Below are positions 54,501 through 64,000 of a stretch of DNA of 64,000 nucleotides, piece after piece. The notes under the pieces were generated by a model. The model was not told where the DNA came from. It was given only the letters and a program-made list of their open reading frames with translations, and did no database searches. How positions within the stretch are numbered: the stretch's first letter is position 1; every line of letters starts with the position of its first letter. The stretch lies in NCBI RefSeq assembly GCF_947623445.1, contig NC_135243.1, forward strand, positions 4,962,501 through 5,026,500, written 5' to 3'. The DNA is from Clavelina lepadiformis. Lineage: Eukaryota; Chordata; Ascidiacea; Aplousobranchia; Clavelinidae. A program made the translations under genes and the position numbers.

Positions 54501-56661
54501 GAATCTATACAAAAGTTCGATCGAATGATAAACAAACCACACATGACAAACATCGTTTCAAAGTCAGTAAGCCGAAAACCATTGATAATTTTTACGAGTA
54601 AATAAATGATTTACCTTCGGGCTGTAATAGTAGGATACCTCGAATAGGTTTAGTAGTAATTACAAAGCTTTTATAAGGGAAGTGAGGCCATCCTTACTAA
54701 CATCAGCTGCGTCAAAATGATAAGATTCCCATCAGCAAATAGTTTTTACAAACGTATATTGCAATGCAATCTGAATCAGCAATAAGTATTGGGTAAATTA
54801 TGAGGGTTGGCGTGACGAGATCGTATCTGAGTCATAAAAAAGACGTCAGTTTCAGAGAAAGATGCGACGTGCTTCCGTTGAGTTTGTGCAAATGGGTTTG
54901 CATCGTATTAGTCGTTCTATAACACGCATTCGGTAGCGGTTTCCTTGATTTTAATTATTCATTACAATCTGCCTAAGGCCGCTTTATAAAAACATCATTT
55001 TGCTACCTCGTCAACTGAAAAGAGCTCATATGTCAAACCTTATGTCATGTCCTAATAAGAACTTACAGGACACAACGATCGTTATAAAAATATTTTGTTT
55101 TGTCCAAGCGCCATAGGTTATGCCGCTTAAGTTTGCCTACTAAGCACAGATAAGACGCACCTTTTTTCTCACAACCAGTGCTACTTAATATGAGTCAATA
55201 TATTATACAACCCAGTTGTATAATATGTGAGTGGTGGTGCTAAGATGTTACCAATGAACGCCCAAGGCCATCAGCCAGTGAATAAGAATCTGTTTTACGT
55301 CACTTTAAGTTATGCAACTTAAAAATATCACAATATCACACCCAGCATTTTCCAAAATTAGTGCAGCGAAAATCCCATTGTTCCGAATACAGTTTCATTT
55401 GTATTAATTAAATTATTAATAGGCATGTCAACAAATAGGTAAAAGCTAAACCAATTTGAAGATCACTATGATTAACTATTAGCTAAAACATAGTAACAGC
55501 CAAACGTCAAATGAAATGCCAACACAAAATGGGTGAGCGCAGGATGAAAGATCATGTTATAAATAGAATTCGACGCCAGCAAACGTCCAAACGACTAATT
55601 TGAATTCGCGTATGTTGTTGCTTTGGAGCATAAGGCCGTTCAAGCGTGTTTCCTACTTTTCAGCTTTCTCTGGCGTCATGTAGTTCCAGCTGTGGGTGTC
55701 AGCCCGTTGCTTTCGATCCAGGCGGTTGTTTGTGTGCGCGTTGACTATTATGCGATATTTTCAAAAACGTTTCGCGATGTCAAGCTTTGCGTATTACAAA
55801 GTAGTTGTCAGTTTGAGCAAAGTTTAACGTATGATTTTTAGCGAGAAAGCGACGCGTTGTTTTTATACGTCCTTCCTGATAAGGGAGAAAACAGAAGGAA
55901 GTGTTAGTTGCGCGTCAATGTAATTAATGAAGCCGTGTTCCGTCAAATTCCGCGGAACTTAGCAAAATTATTACAACGTGTAAGCTTTTATGTCGACGCA
56001 ACATCACTTTTAGTTACACCGACTGTGATTTATTTCCTCTTTTATTCATTTGACCTTTGACCTGCTTCTCTACAGATATCTCTTCAGTCTGAGTCTGTTG
56101 ACCAAACGAGGACCAACTAGTATACGGATCGTTTACTCAAACGGACTTTTTCGTTTCGATTCGGAAAGGGAGGACGAATCCCACCGTCGCCGGAGACCTC
56201 TACCCGCGTCCTTTCCGCGTCCGAAAGGAGAGAGACGACAGTGCGTGATCCACATGATCCTGCACTATACGAAGTATCTGATGAGGAAGAGCAAATGCAA
56301 ACAGGAGGAGGACGTGTCCAGTGATGTAAACTGTCCTCACACCGACACCTCTTCGCGAACCAACTCATACGAGAGTCGTTCGGAAAGTGACAGGAGTCAG
56401 CCTAATGGCGGACAATCAAAGAGAAACGGCGCAAAAGACGACGGTTTATTCATGTGTTACTGGATGGAGCGTGGAGGAAGAAAGGAGATCCCTGTCCTGC
56501 TGACGCATCCCCAACCCAAGAAAGTTCACAATCTTCAACATTTAAGCAGACTCGCTATCTCAAAACACTTGCGACTTTGGTCAAATCATGAACTGGTCCA
56601 AGACTTACCACTGCCCGAACTATTACAAAATTATGTCCGTAAATACCCGTATCCAATTTAA
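45506..56661 (+). CDS. CIS/SOCS2-like SH2 and SOCS-box protein with very long N-terminus (4 exons)
   Basis: Suppressor-of-cytokine-signalling family: the SH2 domain binds phosphotyrosine and the SOCS box recruits elongin B/C and cullin-5 for ubiquitination. Exons: 45506-45574, 46743-48180, 51882-52536, 56076-56661, giving 915 residues with matching phases. The start ATG opens a basic stretch (MKKKIRRLLGRGR). Exon 2 is acidic at first, then Cys/His-rich near residues 315-418. The SH2 domain starts at CPWYWGEM (688), with the pTyr-binding Arg715 in GTFLLRDSS, and continues YLFSLSLLTKRGPTSIRI. A Ser-rich insert as in CISH precedes the SOCS box: NLQHLSRLAI (873-882) and LPLP (898-901), ending YVRKYPYPI. 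RGPTxxRI and the C-terminus are CISH/SOCS2-type, yet those proteins are only 200-260 residues. Met526 in exon 3 could start a 390-residue isoform from an internal promoter. An AATAAA lies at 57156-57161. Confidence 0.85.
45679..45741. repeat. Short AT-rich tandem repeat in intron 1 of the SOCS-family gene
   Basis: Imperfect repetition of ACTATTAATATACTAT over about 60 bp, directly after exon 1. Confidence 0.7.
53869..53935 (+). mobile_element. Possible degenerate tRNA-derived SINE head
   Basis: GATGGCCGGGTGGTAGTTAT resembles a Leu/Ser tRNA A-box region, and GTGTTTGAAATGC at 53921-53933 resembles a decayed B box at roughly tRNA spacing. It lies in the last intron of the SOCS-family gene. The body and tail cannot be delimited. 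Confidence 0.3.
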
Positions 56662-59600
56662 CATTTTATTTCGAAATCTTTTGCGTTTTGTTTCTATTAT
56701 TGAACCAGTATGTTATTATTTAAATATGTGTTTGCTATGCCGTTTAGTTATGTGTTATTTGCCGTTTGATCGGGAATATCCACCAACATTGAAGCCAGAT
56801 AGCAATTCGGCGCTTTGCTACAATTAACTTTTAAGAATATTGCAATCTGACCCTCCCTTTTACATATTACCTTTGTTAACCGTAAATGCGATTTCCTGGT
56901 GGGAATTTTCATGCATTTTGTGATATTCCTTTAATTGGCTAACAGCGTGTTGTCGTTTATTTTATTTTTGAAATATTTCCATTCACCATAAAAGTACATA
57001 TAATTGTTTTTGTTTTTTAGAATTGTTGTTTTGGTTAGAAATTCAGCCAATGCAATTAAGTACAGTACTGATAACAAATTAGTGACAGTGTTCTTAGAAT
57101 ACAATTCAAGCCACGACCGGTTTATAGACGAACAATTCAAAATGACTGATAGTTGAATAAAATGCTTTGAGAGGCGGATATACCTTACAACGTGGTTCAG
57201 TGCCCTATTGCGTGTTTAGTTGTAGACCAATTCGGTGTTGTTTTGTCGTTGTTGTTCTTCGTTTTTTTTGCTCTTCACTCTCACACACAGTATATATTAT
57301 TTGACGTAATAAAGTTACTATTTTACATACTTCCGTTTCATATTTTTTGTTTGCAATCGTGTACCGGATTCGCAGAACATACAGTGTTTAACAGAGTGCG
57401 CGGTTATTTTCAAATATGGTTATGTAGGGCTTATCTGGCAGACGTGAGCCGAGCCATATGTTACTTGCCAGTAAACTGCTTGGCAGCGTCATCGATCAGT
57501 TCCAAGAAACGCGGAACGAGATAAATTTTCGACTTAACCTTACACAGAATCGAGCGCTTTCGTGTCATATCGAGTGCCTGTATTTTGCCAAAGGCCACAC
57601 TCATTGCTCAAACATCAGACTAGAATATTTTTGCAAGTTCCTCAAACCATTAATTCTGCATAAAGCGGCTTCGGTTAGGTTCATAACACCACATAGTGAT
57701 GGAACTATACAGTAAAAACAGCCCACCAGCTGGGGCTAATTAATTACAGCGGTTCTGTGTCGTACAATGCCAGTATATACTGTACTTGAAGAAAATTAGA
57801 ACGTAGTTAAAACTGAGATCAACGAACATACATAAAAGAATGTTTTCTTATGTAATATTTTACAAATAATCACGCAAAGTAGAGAAAGAAAGAAGATTGC
57901 TGACTTGATAAGTTGCCCAAGATTTTGAATAAATACATGTAGGTCGTACAAGTCATGTCACCTCTGCACGCACCGAAAGAACTACAATGCTGCACGTGTT
58001 AGGATAATTTAAGCAAATAAAGAATGTGATACTGGAAATGTAGATATTAGTGAACCTTTACTGGGACAGAAAACCGACTACAACGGCATGCCTTTGCGGT
58101 TGAATGCACATGAGATAAAAAATTGGAACCAGTCGCATTGAACAACGTCGTAATCTATATTTCAAAACCGCTGAAGTTTCCACTTGTCAACTGTAAGCTT
58201 GAAAATTTGTTTTTCGTTTTTTCGGCTGCTTGTATAAAAATAAATGGTAATTTTTAGTAAACAGTTATGTTGTTACAATCTCCTGCGTGATATGCTTGGA
58301 TGATAAAACAAAGTACAATTGTTATTAAAAGAATTCTTTTCAAAACAGTTATTTTATACAAATGCTTTCACCAAATCATTGCGCGATCACGATTTACGTA
58401 GAAAGAACTTCCTTTTCCAAAATCCTGGTCGTGTAAAAAATTTTCGTGTGAAATTTTATCGGCTTTAAATAATGCAAAAGTGAAAAAGGCCTCTTTCCCC
58501 AATTCCAGATTTTGACATGAGCAGCTATTTAACATTCTCATATAACAAATGTTTTTTTTTTTCCAAATATAAACACAACCTCTGCAATTGATGAAGCAGA
58601 ATGCAGCGTTCTGTATAAAACAAATCTTATACTAAAATAGAACGAGTCCAGTAAGCGATTTAAGCTAATCCCACTGAACAACGATACTAAACTCACGAAT
58701 GCAAGTCTATGGTAATGTCTCTGGGAACCATATCGTTAACTAAACGCCCATATGTGCTGGAATATCATAGCGGCAAAGTAAATCTGCATCCAAAAATAGT
58801 TTCGAGAAAGCACGACTTGGCTGAATTTAATAGTGAACATAAAATTCCCCGAAAACAATGTTTTAAAAATAACATCAGTTAATCAAATTGTGTTAACAAC
58901 TGTTTAATCGTGCAGACTACAACGCTTTTGGAAGCCCAAAATCCCACACTTTTTGTATTTACTGTATAATACAAGTCCGCAAGATCCCAAAAAGTAAAAA
59001 GCGAAATGACTTTGCAGAAATACAAGTTATTTTTGCCCGGTTAGCTACTTTATACAGATGATCCATGATGAATTGTTTAGATACCATTGTTTTATGTGCT
59101 AATTTTGAAATAATCTTTAACGTTTATCTTTCCCAAAAAGGAATTTTGCTATAGGAAAAAAAGTGCAAATAGTAAAACCGTATTAGAACAACATAAGTAG
59201 CGCATAGATTTAGCGGTTAATCGCACAAATTTAATAGCTCGGGATAGAAGGGAGTAGATAACGATTTATGAAATAGCAATCAATGAGTTAGAGATGAATT
59301 AATACCGCATATCTCTTTACCCATATGGGTACACTACTAATATTCAGTTCAGTGTGCAGTTTAATAATTAATTTACAATACATAAAGCGAAGTGTGGAGT
59401 TCTTCGACTCATTTGTAATACTTCACCTTATGAATCTCAAATTGCACTTTAGGGTGAGAGACGTAATATAAAATCTGTCTTAAAAGCGTCTATTCGCTAC
59501 CTCAACATGACCTAGCCCTAGCGTGTATAGAAATGACGTAATTTCAATCTAGAAAGGGTAAATTAAAGACCCATTTCCGAAGAGTTGGGTAATGGCCAAT

Positions 59601-60435
59601 ATAGAATGAAACATAACTGACCATTATCACCAGTCATTACGTGTTAACTTGTTGATATAGACTAATGAATTGTCATAACAGCAGCACGTATGCTATAAGT
59701 TGTCATTAAGCGGCTATTGAAGGAGTGATAAAGAAACGATGATTAATTACTCAACGTGTACTTCAAAATTTACAGGACATAATAATAGCTTATGATAGGT
59801 AGGAAAGAACAAAATGCACTCGACGTAACATTATATGCGCACTTGGTCACTGATTATACCGACAGAAAGAGATATTAGCAGTTGGAAACAGGGCTACGTA
59901 TATAATCTATTGAAGGGGTATGAATTTTTGGTTGATTTTTTTGATGGCACAGCGGGGTCATATCATGTCTAACAGGTAAACGCGTGTAAATGGCGCCTGG
60001 TTGAAAAATGTTTAAGAAGCTGTAACACAGACAGAGTTTGATTAGGCTATTCGGGCTTCTTATAACAACATAGCACCGTACTTTGAGTTTTTAACCGAGT
60101 TAGTTCGAGATTTCCATAAAATGCGCACGGGTTAATTAAACATTAATCATGGTCAGATGGGCCGTTACTTAGACTTAATCAGGCAATAGCAAGTAAATAG
60201 CACAGTTATAGAAGCGTTTATTTCCATACAGCCAACTTGTGAGTTTTCCTTCAACGGCAGGCTGATTGCCGCTATAGTAAAACTGACCAAATCGCTTTAG
60301 GAAACTGCCCTTTGTCGCTATATGCAAATTTATACACGCTTTGACGTAAATATAGTTTTAGTATAACGTACCCTAATCATTTCTGGTTATCAAAACGCGA
60401 TTTGTATGTACCAGTGACAAGCTTTAAGGCCAAAT
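56662..60435. other. 3' flank of the SOCS-family gene and intergenic DNA
   Basis: The first ~500 nt are probably the SOCS-family 3' UTR, ending near AATAAA at 57156-57161 (another at 57308-57313). The rest is AT-rich with no recognisable exon, mobile-element ends or RNA gene. The promoter of the trefoil/TSP1 gene should lie near the right end, but no core element stands out. Confidence 0.5.
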
Positions 60436-63400
60436 ATGACTACGATAACGCTTCTTTTGGCGAGAAGCCTGATGTTCCTTTTAATAATTAGTTATGGAAG
60501 AGGACAATTCAACCCAAGTAAGTAGATTGATTGATTCAATACATTTACGTAAAAATAATCATTAAACCCGAAGCTTAACGATTATTATTGACGGTCATTA
60601 ACCAGCACGAACCAAGCATTGCGACATAGTTTGGTACAAGCGGAAACCGTGTGAAAGGGGAAGAAATTTAAAAGCGGATCTTTGTGCGGAACAGGGTTGT
60701 TGCTACCGAGCGGATACTCGTTTTTTTAATGTTCCTGTATGCTATGAAAGCAATGGTGAGCACACGTATTAATTTCATTTTAAATTGAAAGCTAGAATAA
60801 ATTGGGTATGTCTTCAACCTGGTGCAAGCAGTGTATATAGATTACATGGACTGATAAGGTATACAGTAGGATTTTTGCTGTAAAACGCTTAGATTTTTAA
60901 TGTATATATATTTCTACTCTTAAGCTCCGAAACCGATTCGTGGTATTCCCCTGTCCACAACGCCATCAGCAGGCAACCCAATCGCGTCTGCATCGAGATC
61001 ACAAACATACGAACGTCTGGGGCCGTTCAGGTTTCTAAGGGTGTGCGGCAGTACTACACCTTGTGGTGGTCGACGCACTACAGAGTAAGAGACATGGTGA
61101 ATGTTGGCCTAAATTTTATTTTGAGGCCCAAAAGCAATTAAAAAGTATTTATAAAACACAACCGCACGACGCGTAAATGCAAAGAAAAAACTCCCGTTTG
61201 ATAACTTAAACCGACCTCTAGTACAAAATGACTTATAATTCTTGATACACGTTTTTGTTGGTAATTCAGGGAGCAATGCAGAAGATTTCGATGCTGCTGG
61301 GACGACAATTATTCTAGACCAATACAGCACAGATGCTTCAGCGTGCGTTGGCATTGGTTAAACTTTCCGGGTATTCACATTGTCTCTATAGTCCATATTC
61401 TATATACCAGTTTTGTTGCCACAATACAGTACATCAACAATTTCTTCGAGTTTGTTAAAATTTAGAAACGTATTATCGTGAATCAAGCCACGGTGTTAGT
61501 CCAAGCTTTGCTTTCTTTAACAAAGTTAGCAGACGGACTACATGCATGTAGCGATTTCCCAGCCATTCAAGCAATTCCCACGTTGTTATTAAAAACTTAT
61601 ACCCCTTGTAATAAATTACAATTAAAAAGTAGGTTATGAGTTAAATGAGGCATCTCGGTGTCACGATTAACAAAATGTGATTACATCATACAACATAATG
61701 GGTGCCCACGCTCTTTTACTTATAAGGTTGTTCGTGAAGGACGTGTTGGTGTAACATAACATGGAGTTAAAATTGACCCGACTTCTTAATGAACCAATAT
61801 AGAAACAGCTGTTTGAAACTTATCCTTTAATAATGTTAAAGGGTGATATTCTCGAAATAAGACAATAATAAATTATTTTGCTTTCCGCGAATTTGTTCTA
61901 ATTTCTACAACAAACAAGCAAGAAAACGTGGGCAGAATAATCTTATTCGGTTTACTAGAGTTACCGGAATTTCATGTTATCCAAATTTAGTGTCGTGGAA
62001 TAGTGCGAAATGATGATGTAATAAATATATATAAAATACTTATTTTTCGATATTTTCACGCAGATAAAAATGCCAAGTGGTCACAATGGTCTACTTGGGG
62101 CGCATGCGCAGGAGTACCTTGCGGGACCGGAGTTCAAACTAGGACAAGAATATGTAGCAACTACATTAAAAAGTAAGCTACTTCCTAGGCCTAATGCAGT
62201 AAGTATAATGAAAAACTAAAATTATATTATTCCTACGCGAAAAGTGTAGCAAAATTTATCAAACAAACATTTGGTAAGTTAATACAATGACAATTCTAAG
62301 CCGATGCCGTGGACCCAGCACACAGCAGCAGCAGTGCATGGTGCCATGTCCAGGTGCATTTTGGAGCGCTTGGGTACCTGCAGGGCCGTGCGTAAGTCCG
62401 GATCCGCTGTGCCTAGCAGGTAAAATGCGCGAAAGAAGATTTTGTCTCGGTCCGAACAACCAAAGGATTGACAGCAGCAACTGTCCCGGAGGACAAGGGA
62501 ACACAGAACAGGTTGGAAAACTTGAAATAAATTAAGATATTGATTATCGCCTTGTCAATATTAATTCATAAGCTAGCATAATTGCGTTTTTGGTAGTATT
62601 AGTATTTGGTGGTAAGTATTTCGACATGACTAGCATTTCTGACGACAGATTTCTGACAGCAATTCTTGACTTATAAGTTTAAGCCAGCATTTATTAACTT
62701 TCACTGTTCACTAACCCTTATTCATTTTTTCCATAGGAAGCGCAATGCAGGGAGCATCTCTGTCCATCCTTTACCGAATATCAATTCGGTCCCTGTTCGC
62801 CAAGCTGCGGAGACGCCGGATTTCGAACCGGAGTACGAACATGTACAAGTTTGGTGCTCAATTTGCCAGTAACGTGTACGCAAACTGTTGAACAATGCAC
62901 CGTAAACTCTTGCCGTAAGTATATGTCATTTCCTAATTGAGTCTTGCAGCTGCTCGACCAAGTTTTAGAAATTTTGGATGTATACGGTGTTACTGCTATT
63001 ACACGGTTCAGAATATACACGGAACACTATTACGGTAGCAATAAGTTTCTTTTCGAAACGATTTTAATTTGCAATTGCAGCGAAACAGCCCGAATGGTCA
63101 AACTGGAGTAGCTGGGGATCATGCATCGGAATGACATGTACAAGCGGAGTTCAAACAAGAACAAGAATGTGTAATAACATGAAATACGGAAGGTTAGTAA
63201 CCAAACATTTATTTCAATGCAGCGTATGTGTTGTCAGAGCACTAACAAATTATTAAAATCATAAATATTCTTTTAAAAAAGAACATGCAGTTGCAATATC
63301 TTTCGTGCAATTTTGTAAATGCTTAGGAAATAGGCTAATTAATAAATAATTAAAATGCTTATCGTTATAAACAGTAAAAAAGTCCATAAAGGCATTTTCG

Positions 63401-64000
63401 CTATTACCGTAATACCTAAACACACAGGTGTTGACCGGTTATGACTTTAAACTATGTCGATCGGAAATAACTATAGTGTAATAATAAGTATTCACTGTGA
63501 CTCGATATTTATATAATACAGTTGCCAGGGAGATTCCAGTCAGCAACAGGACTGCACGGTGACCTGTCCAGGAGCTAATTGGAGCAACTGGATGCCGCAA
63601 GGTACATGCGTAAGTCCAGAGCCGGCCTGTCTAGTCGGAACAGTCCGCGAGCGAAGATATTGCCTGAATTCAAACAACCAAATAGTTGACAGCACTTACT
63701 GCCAAGGAGGAAATGCTAACACAGAGCGAGTAAGCAGACCTCAAATTTCAATTTTATACCGACAACACAAATGAGTATAGGCCCATAGGCTACAGTTAAA
63801 AACGGTTCCATACAGCCAACTCTAACGTTATATTTTTAGGACGCGCAATGTAACGAACACCTATGTCCGGGCTTCACTAATTTTATCCCTGGCACTTGTT
63901 CTGCGACTTGCGGTGACGGAGCGACGCGGACTTTATCAAGAACTTGCATTAGCAATGCCCCCAGTCTACCATCAGAGTGCTTAAGCAGAAAGGAACCGTG
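60436..64000 (+). CDS. Secreted trefoil and TSP1-repeat protein, 5' part (gene continues beyond window)
   Basis: Signal peptide in exon 1 (TLLLARSLMFLLIISYG), so secreted. Exons: 60436-60517, 60606-60755, 60925-61084, 61270-about 61346, 62064-62172, 62301-62511, 62737-62914, 63081-63192, 63522-63729, 63840 to beyond the window. Exon 2 is a complete trefoil (P-type) domain with six Cys (33, 43, 54, 59, 60, 73) and the GCCY core. Exons 3-4 give a second trefoil (Cys 118, 124, 134, 139, 140, 153; CCWDD). Exons 5-7 encode three TSP1-like modules: WSQWSTWGAC, then WSAWVPAGPC with a CLAG..RERRFC segment, then CREHLCPSF with CSPSCGDAGFR. Exons 8-10 repeat the same three modules with the same phases. 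The exon 4 donor is uncertain: only GTTGGC (after 61346) fits the phase-1 start of exon 5, since the GTGCGT and GTTAAA donors break the frame. Trefoil plus TSP1 suggests a mucus, matrix or innate-defence role, but no named orthologue is recognised. Confidence 0.85.

Overview
This window is animal nuclear DNA, and the most likely source is an ascidian tunicate of the genus Ciona. The reasons are: compact multi-exon genes with GT-AG introns, two tandem GnRH-receptor-like genes, very short gaps between some genes, AT-rich introns and intergenic DNA, a recurring TAGGCCTA/GTAGGCTA word scattered through non-coding DNA, and short DNA-transposon and SINE relics. The species cannot be fixed by reading alone. 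There is no bacterial-type operon, CRISPR array, rRNA gene or intact transposase gene.

Layout. (1) 0.65-15.6 kb (+): two eight-exon GnRH-receptor-like GPCR genes, A and B, head to tail. Exons 2, 3, 4, 5 and 7 have identical lengths and phases in both. Only 89 nt separate the stop of A from the start of B, so a trans-spliced operon is possible. A small ORF with one membrane segment follows B after another 71 nt. Both receptors have lost the usual TM7 (N/D)PxxY motif, and B has also lost the Asp of DRY. (2) 19.05-24.6 kb (+): a complete seven-exon protein phosphatase 1 catalytic subunit gene. (3) 25.2-27.15 kb (-): a six-exon TMEM208 gene, convergent with the PP1 gene. (4) 27.2-45.5 kb: no recognisable gene. 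It holds hAT-type MITEs, a local family of at least five diverged repeat copies (29.3-35.5 kb, both orientations), one unrecognised two-membrane-segment ORF at 38.2-38.6 kb, and a promoter-like spot with a perfect NRF-1 palindrome at 39.3 kb. (5) 45.5-56.7 kb (+): a four-exon SOCS-family gene. Its C-terminal SH2 domain and SOCS box resemble vertebrate CISH/SOCS2, but the predicted protein is 915 residues because of an N-terminal extension of about 690 residues. (6) 56.7-60.4 kb: no gene seen. (7) 60.4 kb to the end (+): the 5' part of a secreted protein with a signal peptide, two trefoil domains, and a three-exon thrombospondin-type-1 (TSP1)-like block repeated twice. The gene runs off the window.

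The genes do not form one pathway. The receptors respond to neuropeptide ligands. PP1 and the CIS-like protein are intracellular signalling regulators. TMEM208 is an ER membrane-protein biogenesis factor. The trefoil/TSP1 protein is extracellular. Exon boundaries were set by hand from splice signals, reading-frame phase and family similarity. Family names come from recognition of conserved motifs, not from a database search.
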